Of a DNA stretch of 21,917 nucleotides, positions 6,494-14,431 are shown in pieces; position 1 is the first letter of the stretch; the number at the start of each line of letters is the position of its first letter. The stretch covers positions 1-21,917 of IMG/VR virus record IMGVR_UViG_3300009152_000238. One strand, written 5' to 3'. The position numbers and the translations under genes are program-made. A model generated the notes under the pieces. That model saw only the letters and a list, made by a program, of their open reading frames with translations. It was not told where the DNA came from and ran no database searches. The stretch comes from a virus.

Positions 6494-6507
6494 GCGCTAA
6501 CTTGACA
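6488..6507. promoter_or_regulatory. Palindromic operator candidate over the -35 box
   Basis: TGTCAAG-CGCTAA-CTTGACA is a perfect 7-bp dyad with a 6-nt spacer. The left half contains the complement of the promoter's -35 TTGACA. A dimeric repressor bound here would block the promoter. The second TTGACA, on the plus strand, has no -10 at the right distance. Confidence 0.5.
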
Positions 6508-6508
6508 A

Positions 6509-7072
6509 TTATTTATCCGATGGAACTGGAATAGCTTCGTAGCCCTTCTTGATCTGCGGGCGAACTTGCGCGTGATCACGGGTCAACGTGCCATCAGGCG
6601 TGCCTGCGATCTGAGCTTCCTTATCGCGGACCTGCTTGCGGGCCAGATAGTCATGGCGGCGGCGAGCCTCATCAACGATCTCGGTCGGGCGTTCCATAAG
6701 GATCATGCCTTTGCGCTCAATAGTGGCACCTTGCCAGCCGTTCGGCATAAAGTTTGGGTGACGGCGCACAGGAACTGGTTCCCAACCAGCCTGTTCCAAC
6801 TCGACCATGTGGCTCGGGTCTTCTGCGCCAAGCAAAAGACGGCGGCACCACTGATAAGTCCAACCTTCTGGGGCCTGCGGAAGCGGAAACTCGTCCGAAC
6901 CCTCAGTCATGCTGTCAATGTGGCCGCGCAATTGAGCTGAACGACGATTGGCGCGTTCAAGCGGGCTTTCTTCGCGTACCTCATCACGCATATCGCCACG
7001 CGGAACCGCAACCTGTTCTGTTTCTTCGACAATTCGTGGGTCTTGTCCACGGCGTTTGATCTGTTTTTCCAT
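6509..7072 (-). CDS. Conserved phage head-cluster protein (187 aa)
   Basis: The first ~55 residues are charged and probably disordered (EKQIKRRGQDPRIVEETEQ). A conserved core follows: APEGWTYQWCRRLLLGAEDP, then LEQAGWEPVPVRRHPNFMP and GMILMERPTEIVDEARRR. I recognise this core from uncharacterised proteins placed between scaffold and capsid genes in similar phages. No enzyme motif is visible. The position between the scaffold candidate and the capsid genes suggests a role in head assembly. Its stop lies one base from the palindrome of the 72-aa unit, so that unit was inserted precisely between two structural genes. Confidence 0.82.
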   Translation of the reverse strand: MEKQIKRRGQDPRIVEETEQVAVPRGDMRDEVREESPLERANRRSAQLRGHIDSMTEGSDEFPLPQAPEGWTYQWCRRLLLGAEDPSHMVELEQAGWEPVPVRRHPNFMPNGWQGATIERKGMILMERPTEIVDEARRRHDYLARKQVRDKEAQIAGTPDGTLTRDHAQVRPQIKKGYEAIPVPSDK

Positions 7073-7083
7073 AACCTATCTCC

Positions 7084-8004
7084 TTAATTTGGCATTTTGC
7101 CTTCTTTTTGAAGGGCAACTTTGTTTTTTGCGTATTCCTGCTCAGTCATACCGAACATTTTGGCGGTTTCCGCTTCTGCTTTGGTCAAGCGAACCACATT
7201 TGGCCGTGTAGAACCGCGATTTGCGGGTGCTGCGGGCGGTGGAGCCTGCCGAGAGACAGGTTTTGATGCACTAGACAAAGCAGATTCCTCTCGATTGCTG
7301 TCATCTTGACGAGAATATCGATTTCCAACCTTCAAAGTGTCTTCAATGAAGCCAAAGTAATCGTCGGAATCAGGCTGATAGCCGTCTGCAACAGCTAAAT
7401 TATGCGCTGCAATCATCTTTTGTTGCAGGCGCTGGTCGGTTACGCACTGCGGATTTCTACGAACCCACTCAGCCGAACGCGGAGAAAGCTGTGAAGCAAA
7501 CTGTTCAACTGGGTTTGAGTAATCAGGAGCCTGTTGGCGAGGCTTGCTCTGCATAGATTGCTTGCCGTTTTCCAACTGAAGCAGCTTTGCAGCATTGCCA
7601 GACATGGCTTCTTGCAGATCAGCGACCCTATCGTAGTCCGAAAGCGCAAGTGCATTGCGATATTCGTTCTTAAGATACTCATTTTCGCGCTTTACGGTCT
7701 CAATGGCACTCGTAATCAGGTTGATATTGCTGTCTTCAACCTCATTGTAAGCTGCACTGAGCTTCTGAGAAGCAACCCGAGCGCGTTCTTCTGCATCTTC
7801 GCGAGCCTTTTGCTCTTGTTCAATGCGGCTTTTAAGACTTTTGATCGTCTTTTGAACATCATTGTCTTCGTTGTTTGCCGATGAAGCATCATGATGCCCA
7901 TCGCCCTCAAGTTGAATTTCAACTTCAGGCTCATTTGCTTCTTTAGAATTGGCTTGATCGTCAGAAACGATCTCTAATTCTATCTGTTTGTTGTCATCAT
8001 TCAT
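7084..8004 (-). CDS. Putative scaffolding protein
   Basis: 306 aa. The acidic N-terminus (residues 1-50, many Asp/Glu/Asn) leads into a coiled coil at ~50-145 (TIKSLKSRIEQEQKAREDAE, RENEYLKNEYRNALALSDYD). A helical region around WVRRNPQCVTDQRLQQKMIA follows, then a Pro/Ala-rich linker (APPPAAPANRG) and a helical C-terminal segment (LTKAEAETAKMFGMTEQEYA). Acidic coiled-coil proteins encoded shortly upstream of the capsid gene are typically scaffolds whose C-terminus binds the shell. This is assigned from layout, not from a specific motif. An alternative is a minor virion protein with the C-terminal 'MT-EEYA' helix seen in many capsid-cluster proteins. Confidence 0.78.
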   Translation of the reverse strand: MNDDNKQIELEIVSDDQANSKEANEPEVEIQLEGDGHHDASSANNEDNDVQKTIKSLKSRIEQEQKAREDAEERARVASQKLSAAYNEVEDSNINLITSAIETVKRENEYLKNEYRNALALSDYDRVADLQEAMSGNAAKLLQLENGKQSMQSKPRQQAPDYSNPVEQFASQLSPRSAEWVRRNPQCVTDQRLQQKMIAAHNLAVADGYQPDSDDYFGFIEDTLKVGNRYSRQDDSNREESALSSASKPVSRQAPPPAAPANRGSTRPNVVRLTKAEAETAKMFGMTEQEYAKNKVALQKEGKMPN

Positions 8005-8015
8005 GATTTATCTCC

Positions 8016-8408
8016 TTACCAAACTTCGTCTGGGTTCTGGACACGGCCTTTGACCTGAGTATCGCTCAAGATTCGGCACAGGACACCGTGAATGGTGATG
8101 CTCCAGCCGTCAGAAGGTCGAAAAACAAGCCAATCATGCAATTTAAACTCTTCGCCTTGAAACCAACCTTCATCATTTGGTTCAAAAGCACTCGGACCTG
8201 TCTTTACAAGCATCCCAACCTTTGATTGGAACTTGTCTTCATCAGTCGTTTTGTCAGTTAAGTAGATGCCACTCTTTGTTTTTTGCGGTCGGATGTACGT
8301 TGCAACCAAAATCTGGTTGTTAAAAAGCTCAACCGACGAAAGATCGCCAAGTTCTTCGAGCAGTTTCTTTTTTGGATCGACATCATGATCCATCATCATT
8401 GGTGGCAT
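8016..8408 (-). CDS. GroES-like co-chaperonin
   Basis: 130 aa. The pattern VELFNNQILVATYIRPQKTK then SGIYLTDKTTDEDKFQSKVG and MLVKTGPSAFEPND matches the Cpn10/GroES beta-barrel with its mobile loop region. The barrel closes with LHDWLVFRPSDGWSITIHGV. Phage GroES-like proteins (for example T4 gp31) partner with host GroEL to fold the capsid protein. Location between the 71-aa gene and the scaffold, upstream of the capsid gene, fits that role. The C-terminus is longer than in bacterial GroES, which is usually ~95 aa. Which capsid substrate it serves is inferred. Confidence 0.88.
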   Translation of the reverse strand: MPPMMMDHDVDPKKKLLEELGDLSSVELFNNQILVATYIRPQKTKSGIYLTDKTTDEDKFQSKVGMLVKTGPSAFEPNDEGWFQGEEFKLHDWLVFRPSDGWSITIHGVLCRILSDTQVKGRVQNPDEVW

Positions 8409-8411
8409 CTC

Positions 8412-8627
8412 TTAACCCCTTTTGCTTTCTGCGCCATTGGCGATTGATTCAGCCTCCTCGCAAAGCAATTTAGCTCTGAGAAGACCCTGAACAATTCCGA
8501 CATTGTGTTTGTAAGACGGGTAATCAAGGGCGCTATGCCCGTGAACTAGGCTGTCTTTTAGCCTTTCGACCTCTTGGTCGATCAATTTCAGCAATTCATG
8601 CTGAAAGAACGTTTGGTACGTCAACAT
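8412..8627 (-). CDS. Conserved small phage protein (71 aa)
   Basis: Begins MLTYQTFFQHELLKLIDQEV; nearly all helical, with no cysteine cluster apart from one Cys near the end and no membrane segment. The 'YQ-FF--EL--L---EV--L' opening and 'YK--VG-V-GL--A' middle are familiar from small proteins located in phage head gene clusters; the function is unknown. The G-rich ribosome binding site (AAAGGGGG) is in the loop of a small hairpin and can pair with the loop of a larger hairpin just upstream. It is separated by 3 nt from the GroES-like gene, so the two are probably co-translated. Confidence 0.8.
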   Translation of the reverse strand: MLTYQTFFQHELLKLIDQEVERLKDSLVHGHSALDYPSYKHNVGIVQGLLRAKLLCEEAESIANGAESKRG

Positions 8628-8646
8628 AACCGCCCCCTTTGCGGTT
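8628..8646 (-). promoter_or_regulatory. Hairpin presenting the ribosome binding site of the 71-aa gene
   Basis: On the minus strand AACCGC-AAAGGGG-GCGGTT is a perfect 6-bp stem with the purine-rich ribosome binding sequence in its loop, ending directly at the ATG. Translation initiation must open it. Confidence 0.55.
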
Positions 8647-8660
8647 CCCCTTTATGAGTT

Positions 8661-8695
8661 GGGACGGGTGGAAAAAGGGGGATTCCACCCGTCCC
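8661..8695 (-). promoter_or_regulatory. 13-bp hairpin whose loop complements the next ribosome binding site
   Basis: GGGACGGGTGGAA and TTCCACCCGTCCC form a perfect 13-bp stem. The minus-strand loop is TCCCCCTTT. No T-run follows, so it is not a normal intrinsic terminator on either strand. The loop can pair with AAAGGGG in the loop of the hairpin at 8628-8646. It could be a processing site, a Rho-associated end, or a kissing-loop regulator. Confidence 0.55.
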
Positions 8696-8729
8696 GGATC
8701 ACAGCGCCATGCCTCATGCCGCCGCGAAA

Positions 8730-11099
8730 TCAACGCTTACGAGAAGCGATCTCCGTTTTTTCAATACGACCAAGGCCCGAGCCAGCACCTGCATCCATGT
8801 CCTTGTAGGAACGGTAGACTTTGCCACCCTTCTTAAAAGCAGGAGCATCTTTGCCCTTCTTGGCAATGTCGGTCTTCTGCAAGCGGCCTTCGCCACCACC
8901 AGAACCAGCTTCCATGTCTTTGTAGGACGAGGCAACTTTAGTAACGCGACCGCCAGTTTTGCGAGCCATTGGGGCCTGTTGAGAGCCGCCAAAACCCTGC
9001 ATAGCCGTTCCCATGCCTTGAGCTTGGTTAAACTGGCCGAACGCATTAGACAGCGCCCCTTGCCCGCTTTGGATGTTTTGCCCAAATTGCTGAGGGCTAA
9101 ACGACTGATTTGTCATAGCCCCTACCATGTTTTGGGCTTGCGTAAAATCAGGCTGGATACCTTGAATGGTTCCGCCGGGTGTTGGGCCAAACGGCGACCG
9201 CTGTTGGTCTGCATACCGCGACATTACATTGTCTGGAATTTGCTGGCCTTGCATATCCATTGCAGATTCATATTGGCGACCACCCGGACCCATAGCGTAT
9301 GGGTTTGCTAGTCCCATACCACCCATCATAGGCTGCTGCATTTGCTGCGATGGGTTCAACGGAGTTATTCGCTGCTGATTATCCGGCAGGGTTGGGTCCA
9401 ACGGGGCATATTGCGGCATTCCCGGAGGAGGTGGAGGATTTCCTGCTCCCGGCATTGGCGCTGGTCCCTTAAATCCGGGATTAGCTTTCAAAAAAGCTTT
9501 CTGCATCATTTGAGGAGTGAGCTGTTGTACTTGCGTTATCGGCATCTTCTGGGCTGGCGTTGGGCGCTGCGGAACAGGCAATGGAGCGCGTCCACCAGCC
9601 ATAGGTCTGCCACCAGCGGCCATTGCACCGCCGCCAAACTTACCAACGCGACCACCTGACTTGCGGGCCATTGGAGGCTCGCCGCCCGGAGGCATTGGCA
9701 TAGGCATAGGCATTGGCATCGGCATCGGAGGAGCCGCAGCGGGAGGGCCACCAGCGCCCGGAGGCATCGGCACAGGAACAGGAATACCGCCCGGACCACC
9801 ACCCATCAACCCGGGAGGAGGACCCATGTCTTGACCACCACCTTGACGGCCAGCGGCAATCACGATGTTGATGTTGGTCTTGCCCTTACCCTTGGTCTTG
9901 CCGCCCGTAGCGCGAGCTGTACGCCCGCCGGGGACAACGCCGGGAATTTTGCCGGGATAGCCGGGGCCTGAAAAGACGCCGCCGCCTGTATTGCGACCTT
10001 TGCGTTCAGCTTTGCCACCTTTTTTCAGCATTTTAATTTTTGGCTTGACCCATGCGCCCGGCAATTCGCCGCCATCTGGATCAAAAACCATGCTGTTGTA
10101 TTTCGTCCGATCTGAAAGGTTTAGATCGGATCGCAAACCAAGATTGTCACGGGGATCAGTATCTCTAGCAATGTTGCGAAGTTTTTGCATGGCAAGGTTT
10201 TCGCCATTTCCCCCGCCATCAGCGCGGCCCTTACGGGTAGTTTTGCCTGCACGACCGCCACGGTTCTTGTCATCACCGCGAATAGCGTTGGCAAGCATAA
10301 GAGCGGGCGAGAGGAACTCACCAAACGCGCCGCCAATGGCCTTACCCTTGCGGGCTTCAGGCTTAACCATCTTCTTGATGAGAGCCATGTCCTGTTTGAC
10401 ATCATCATGCTTGGCTGCGCCGCCCTTTTTCAGGCCGAGAGCTTTGCCAAAACGGCTATCACCAGCCGAGAAATTCAAACGAGCGCCCGGAACGTCAGCA
10501 ATTTCAGAAGCTTTCTTCATCATTTCTGCTGCGCGAGTTTGACCACCAGAAGCTTTCTTGGTGCGGCCTCCCGACTTGCGAGGAGCCATCTGGTTTTGAC
10601 GCTCTTCAAGTTCCTTGCGGTACTCAGGGCTGGTCATGATGTTGGCCTGCTTGGCCTGCTTTGCCGCTTCCCGTGCTTCGATCTCAGCGTCAAGGTTCTT
10701 CGGGCGCGGAACAGGCAGCGGCATAGAGCCACCGCCGTTGTTCTTCTTAGCGCGACCACCGGACTTCATGCCACCAATGTGCTTTTTACCTTCGCGCTCT
10801 TCATTAGCCGCCTTAACATTGCGGTTAATCTTGGCGTTGGCGTATTCAGTCGCTTCCGTCTTGCCGCCTGACTTGCGGGGCTTGCGGTCAGCGCGGGGAG
10901 CATTGCAGTCACCCATGACCTTGCCACCCTTCTTGAAGGCGCGGCGGCTGATAGGGCGAAGGCCCGTCTTAACATCAGCGTTTAACAGCTCTGGGGGAAC
11001 GAAAGTTGATGAATCAACCTTTTCCAAAGGACGGTCACCGCCAAGGCGTTTTGCCTTAGCTTTCATGGCCGCTCGGGCCGTTTTTGCCATGCTCGACAT
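8730..11099 (-). CDS. Large repetitive KKGGK/RKSGGR-motif virion protein (789 aa)
   Basis: The N-terminal half (~1-420) is very basic and carries many copies of two short motifs: KKGGK (AFKKGGKVMG, LGLKKGGAAK, MLKKGGKAER, AFKKGGKVYR) and RKSGGR (PRKSGGKT, PRKSGGRTKK, ARKSGGRVGK). Residues ~420-510 are Gly/Pro/Met-rich with a (PM)6 tract. A Gln/Pro/Gly-rich part follows (QQMQQPMMGG, QAQNMVGAMTNQ). The C-terminus holds two copies of 'SYKDM-AG-G-G-GR--KT-IA'. No enzyme fold is apparent. The ribosome binding site AGGAG lies 6 nt before the ATG. The late-operon position next to the polyvalent protein suggests an internal head or ejected DNA-binding protein; this is inference. Modules are shared with the 85-aa protein at 3915. 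Confidence 0.8.
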   Translation of the reverse strand: MSSMAKTARAAMKAKAKRLGGDRPLEKVDSSTFVPPELLNADVKTGLRPISRRAFKKGGKVMGDCNAPRADRKPRKSGGKTEATEYANAKINRNVKAANEEREGKKHIGGMKSGGRAKKNNGGGSMPLPVPRPKNLDAEIEAREAAKQAKQANIMTSPEYRKELEERQNQMAPRKSGGRTKKASGGQTRAAEMMKKASEIADVPGARLNFSAGDSRFGKALGLKKGGAAKHDDVKQDMALIKKMVKPEARKGKAIGGAFGEFLSPALMLANAIRGDDKNRGGRAGKTTRKGRADGGGNGENLAMQKLRNIARDTDPRDNLGLRSDLNLSDRTKYNSMVFDPDGGELPGAWVKPKIKMLKKGGKAERKGRNTGGGVFSGPGYPGKIPGVVPGGRTARATGGKTKGKGKTNINIVIAAGRQGGGQDMGPPPGLMGGGPGGIPVPVPMPPGAGGPPAAAPPMPMPMPMPMPMPPGGEPPMARKSGGRVGKFGGGAMAAGGRPMAGGRAPLPVPQRPTPAQKMPITQVQQLTPQMMQKAFLKANPGFKGPAPMPGAGNPPPPPGMPQYAPLDPTLPDNQQRITPLNPSQQMQQPMMGGMGLANPYAMGPGGRQYESAMDMQGQQIPDNVMSRYADQQRSPFGPTPGGTIQGIQPDFTQAQNMVGAMTNQSFSPQQFGQNIQSGQGALSNAFGQFNQAQGMGTAMQGFGGSQQAPMARKTGGRVTKVASSYKDMEAGSGGGEGRLQKTDIAKKGKDAPAFKKGGKVYRSYKDMDAGAGSGLGRIEKTEIASRKR
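8735..8945 (-). repeat. Two-copy C-terminal repeat in the 789-aa protein
   Basis: Two copies of the unit SYKDMEAGSGGGEGRLQKTD / SYKDMDAGAGSGLGRIEKTE, each continuing with IA, are separated by ~23 residues that contain AFKKGGKVY. Similarity is also visible in the DNA (tccttgta...catgtc), so the duplication is fairly recent or conserved by exchange. The range given is approximate. Confidence 0.7.
9691..9726 (-). repeat. Hexamer repeat coding (Pro-Met)6
   Basis: Six tandem ggcatt/ggcata/ggcatc units encode alternating Pro and Met in the 789-aa protein. The third base varies, so selection for Pro-Met or recent slippage are both possible. Confidence 0.85.
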
Positions 11100-11134
11100 G
11101 ATTGCTCCTGATCAGGTAATCGGGCGTCCCCGAT

Positions 11135-11160
11135 GCTGCCTCCAAAGGGGCTTGGGCAGC
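11135..11160 (-). other. Small intergenic hairpin before the 789-aa gene
   Basis: GCTGCC and GGCAGC arms around a 14-nt loop lie in the 62-nt gap between the polyvalent protein gene and the 789-aa gene. There is no T-run. It may be an mRNA processing or stabilising structure. Confidence 0.35.
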
Positions 11161-11161
11161 G

Positions 11162-14146
11162 TCAAGCCTTTTTAGAGGTTAGCACAAGTGCGCGTTCTAC
11201 AACAGAGCGACCAACACCTTTGTAGTTGGGTTTGTTACGGATACGGCCACCGCGTTTTTCGCCACCGCCGCCATCACCACCACCACCACCGCCGTCCCCG
11301 CCGCCGCCATCACCGCCACCATCGCCACCATCGCCGCCATCGCCGCCGTCATCACCGCCGCCATCGTCGCTGCCATCATCCCCGTCATCACTATTATCGT
11401 CAGCTTGTTCATTTTCTTGAGAAGAAAATGCGCTTTTGGCTCCACTCAAGTCACCATAGGGACCATTTACACCCACCATTGATGCGCTTTTTCCTTCAGC
11501 AAATGACATTGGTCCAATAGATGGCTGACCAAATGCGTCAAACGCTCCTGTTAAATTACCAGCCCAAGATGTGTTTTCAGAAGATTTTGCATTATCCGAA
11601 GGAGCTGATGGGCTTGGACCATATGATGTCGATGAAGATATTGGCGAAGGACCAAAATCATAATTTGTCCCAAACATCATACCGCTACCAACATCTGGCG
11701 GCGCTGTTCCCTGTTGTTCTTCAAGGTCTTTTTTTGCTTGCTCTTCTGGAGTTAAGGGAACGCCACCAATAGCAAAACCAACGCGACCGCCTTGGGCATA
11801 TTTGCGCTTTACGGCCACATGGTTGTGGTCAAAGACAACGTAATTGCGTGTTGGCTTATCAGTTCGACCACGAGAACCTTCATCCAGATATTTAATTCCC
11901 GGAACGCCGAGCCTCGCTAAATCTTCAGATATTTTTTTAAGGTCTCCAGATTTTACCAATTGATGAAAAAATTGGCCTCTTGCTCCAACGGATTGTTGAA
12001 ACCCTTCTTCTGCATTTTTTAATGCTAATTCCGGTGTTGGAGCAGCGGGATGACCATTGGCTGAATATTTCCAATTAGGATTTTCGGAACCTGTTTCTGA
12101 AACAGAAAAAGTTGGTTTTTTAACAGGTTTAAAATTAAAATACTTTTGAACTTTTTCAGGTTGCCGCGACATAGGCTCATCCCAATCAGCAAAATGATCT
12201 GGATGTGCTTTAATATGTACCTCGTACATATGACCAGCAGGGGTAGCGTATTCAGTTTTAAGTAAAGCTTCGTAAACAGAATCTGGAATGTTTTTATTGT
12301 TCCATATGTCTGCGCTGGCTTTTTCTAAATCGCCTTGATGCTCATTGATAAGATGAGCCGCCATAACTGATGTTTGTGGGTCGTATCCTAATTTTGCAAA
12401 TGCCTTTGCAACTTCTTTCCTTGCCCAATGCGGGTGTTCTTCATCGCCAATTTTAACATTTCCGGGATTATGGCCCGCTAATCTATCACGATAACCTATG
12501 GCAACTGGCTCACTCTCAGCAAAATACAGCCCATGCCCGTAAGCCTGTGCGCCTTCGCCAGTGCCGATCTTGCTGGTGTCAAACTGCTCAAAGTCGTGCG
12601 GAGAACCGTGATAGGCTGTGATGCCGTCTTCGTCTTCGTCATCGACAGCGCCGCCATCGCGGAAGGCTGACTGTCCTTGCAAGATAGACTGACGCATCTG
12701 TGGCGTGATTGTCAGGCCAAGCGGCTTGATTGGCTCATCAGGATCGCCGCGCTCGGTGTCTGGCGGCAAAGTAAATTTGCTAGGCGCAACCTTGGCTTGT
12801 GGGTCATGTTCCTGCGCCAGTTTTTGCAAGCGGGTCGGAACCATTTTGTCGTAATAGCCTTTCATGCCCTCGCCGCCAAACTCCATATTAGGAGTTTCTA
12901 GAACATGATTGCCGCTTAGTTTATTGCGTGGCGTTGCCAAAAGTTGCTTCGCTGCGTCTTCACCAATGAGCTTGCCCAATTCATGAGGCTCTACTGGATC
13001 ATTGTGCGATTCCCAATTGCCGCCGTCTTTTGGCACATAGCTAAATTCTTTTTCTTCAGGATCGTAAGCAATTCGATCAACTGAATTTCTCAGGTTGTAG
13101 CGGTTGGCTTGTTGCTGTCCCGGCGTCCAAACAATGTGGTCATAGCCACCCTTAGCGGCTTCGTGCATAACGCGCTTCAGTGCAAGATCGGTCCATGCAG
13201 CCGTCTTGTTGACATACGGCGCATCTGGCACCCCAACGCCAGTGGTCTTAGAAAACTCATTCAACTCATTTTGAGCAGAGACATATTCAGGAGAGCCAAC
13301 TTTTGCCGCGTCTTTTTTTCTTAAAAGATCGTTAAATTTTTTATTGTTTACAGACCAAAACCCTTCTTTACGGCCCTCCTGTCCCCAATCGGATTGCAAC
13401 TCCTCAACATGCAAAATCTTTTCGCCTCGCGGTCCCAATCGATCTGACATGCGAATGTGGGCAAGTACGTCTGGTGTTTTCCAGTGACTCGACTTAAATT
13501 CAGTTTGTGGCTTATTCTGATTGTTGTTTTTCCAATCAGTAAAAGCTTTCATCTGCTCATTTTCAGCATCAGTAAGGCGTTCTTGCTCGGCCTTATTTGC
13601 AAGATCATAGTATTTTTTTTCTGAGATTGGTGGTGGGTTTGACTCATATTTAAGCAAAACCTCACGGTAATTTTTTTGATAGGGCAGCGTGAAGTCACCA
13701 AACTTAACAGGCTTGCCGTTTTCGCGTATTTCGTTCAGTTCTTCTAATCTATTGCGCCGCTGTTGAAGGATTTGCTCCCGCTCTTCGCGCTCGGGGCTTC
13801 CAACTTCATAATAGCCAAGGCTATGCTCAAGAGCATCGGTGCTTTTGCTTAATTCGTTAATTTCGCGTGTTGGGTCTTGATGATGCACAACTTCGCTTAT
13901 CTGAGGCACCGAGCCATGCAGATGTTCAATCAAGTCCTGCTTGCTGATTTTGCCGCGCTTAACCCAATCAGGGTGAGGTTTATTATTCTCGTCAATTACG
14001 CCAGCGTTTAACAATTCATCCTTGCTAATGCCGCCCTTGTTGAGAAGGGAGGCAATCAACTGTTGCGCTGGAAACGAACCTTCTGGAAGCTCATTGGCTT
14101 TCTCAGCGCCCTTTGAATAGAGACCGAGCGAGTTTAGGCGGCGCAT
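11162..14146 (-). CDS. Polyvalent protein with ADP-ribosyltransferase-like domain (994 aa)
   Basis: Domains in order: a helical N-terminus (1-150) with an 'ISKDELLNAGV' type segment; a large conserved middle (~150-455) with LPYQKNYREVLLKYE, EKILHVEELQSDWGQEGRK, PYVNKTAAWTDLALKRVMHE and GGEGMKGYYDKMVP, typical of phage and plasmid polyvalent proteins; then an ART-PolyVal-type domain (~508-784) with ITAYHGSPHDFEQFD, YGHGLYFAE and a closing GIKYLDEGSRG...RNYVVFD. Conserved His513 and Tyr541 fit the NAD-binding H-Y pattern. After it come YAQGGRVGFAIGG, a low-complexity tail, a Gly/Asp run and a basic end. Such proteins are thought to be injected with the DNA and to modify host targets. It starts in a TAATG overlap with the upstream gene. 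The target is unknown. Confidence 0.87.
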   Translation of the reverse strand: MRRLNSLGLYSKGAEKANELPEGSFPAQQLIASLLNKGGISKDELLNAGVIDENNKPHPDWVKRGKISKQDLIEHLHGSVPQISEVVHHQDPTREINELSKSTDALEHSLGYYEVGSPEREEREQILQQRRNRLEELNEIRENGKPVKFGDFTLPYQKNYREVLLKYESNPPPISEKKYYDLANKAEQERLTDAENEQMKAFTDWKNNNQNKPQTEFKSSHWKTPDVLAHIRMSDRLGPRGEKILHVEELQSDWGQEGRKEGFWSVNNKKFNDLLRKKDAAKVGSPEYVSAQNELNEFSKTTGVGVPDAPYVNKTAAWTDLALKRVMHEAAKGGYDHIVWTPGQQQANRYNLRNSVDRIAYDPEEKEFSYVPKDGGNWESHNDPVEPHELGKLIGEDAAKQLLATPRNKLSGNHVLETPNMEFGGEGMKGYYDKMVPTRLQKLAQEHDPQAKVAPSKFTLPPDTERGDPDEPIKPLGLTITPQMRQSILQGQSAFRDGGAVDDEDEDGITAYHGSPHDFEQFDTSKIGTGEGAQAYGHGLYFAESEPVAIGYRDRLAGHNPGNVKIGDEEHPHWARKEVAKAFAKLGYDPQTSVMAAHLINEHQGDLEKASADIWNNKNIPDSVYEALLKTEYATPAGHMYEVHIKAHPDHFADWDEPMSRQPEKVQKYFNFKPVKKPTFSVSETGSENPNWKYSANGHPAAPTPELALKNAEEGFQQSVGARGQFFHQLVKSGDLKKISEDLARLGVPGIKYLDEGSRGRTDKPTRNYVVFDHNHVAVKRKYAQGGRVGFAIGGVPLTPEEQAKKDLEEQQGTAPPDVGSGMMFGTNYDFGPSPISSSTSYGPSPSAPSDNAKSSENTSWAGNLTGAFDAFGQPSIGPMSFAEGKSASMVGVNGPYGDLSGAKSAFSSQENEQADDNSDDGDDGSDDGGGDDGGDGGDGGDGGGDGGGGDGGGGGGDGGGGEKRGGRIRNKPNYKGVGRSVVERALVLTSKKA
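11261..11402 (-). repeat. Trinucleotide-rich tract coding Gly/Asp repeats
   Basis: Runs of ccaccg/ccatcg/ccgccg on the plus strand encode GGGDGG- and DDG-type repeats near the C-terminus of the 994-aa protein. The acidic, flexible linker separates the enzyme part from a short basic end (KRGGRIRNKPNYKGVGR). Confidence 0.85.
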
Positions 14147-14430
14147 TACTTATCCCCGTGAAAGAACGGTTCGCCAGCCTCCGCTGTACGAATATGGACG
14201 CCGGGAATGTTCATAGCAGGATGAATTGGCATAGGGCCAATGTCTGGGTTCTTGCGTTTGCGAAGTCGAGAAATCACAGAGCCGCCACTGGCATACCCTT
14301 CAGGCTTTTCTGTCTCTGGAAGCTCCCACCAGTTCTGACGAGAGTTGCCTTCGTTGTGAAGATAGTCTTCAGCGTTTGGAAACTGTTGAATGTGGTCTTC
14401 GCCGTGCATTGAGTATTTATCATCAGACAT
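14146..14430 (-). CDS. Small phage protein with YASGG motif (94 aa)
   Basis: Start ATG 14430 (MSDDKYSMHGEDHIQQFPNA) is supported by AAGGGGA 7 nt upstream and by a 1-nt gap from the GP88 gene stop. A longer frame to 14520 would lie inside the GP88 gene. The middle holds ENWELP-like residues (NWWELPETEKPEGYASGGSV), followed by a basic stretch (ISRLRKRKNPDIGPM). The YASGG-V motif is also found in the flanking proteins (HGYAVGG in GP88, KYAQGGRV in the 994-aa protein). The function is unknown; it is probably part of the same virion cargo set. The TAATG overlap with the next gene implies coupled translation. Confidence 0.8.
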   Translation of the reverse strand: MSDDKYSMHGEDHIQQFPNAEDYLHNEGNSRQNWWELPETEKPEGYASGGSVISRLRKRKNPDIGPMPIHPAMNIPGVHIRTAEAGEPFFHGDK

Positions 14431-14431
14431 A

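Noticed and set aside
6502-6530. Plus-strand promoter from the second TTGACA
   Set aside because: No -10-like hexamer at 16-18 nt, and there is no plus-strand gene to serve.
11226-11420. Plus-strand proline-rich protein
   Set aside because: Shadow of the Gly/Asp tract at the end of the 994-aa gene.
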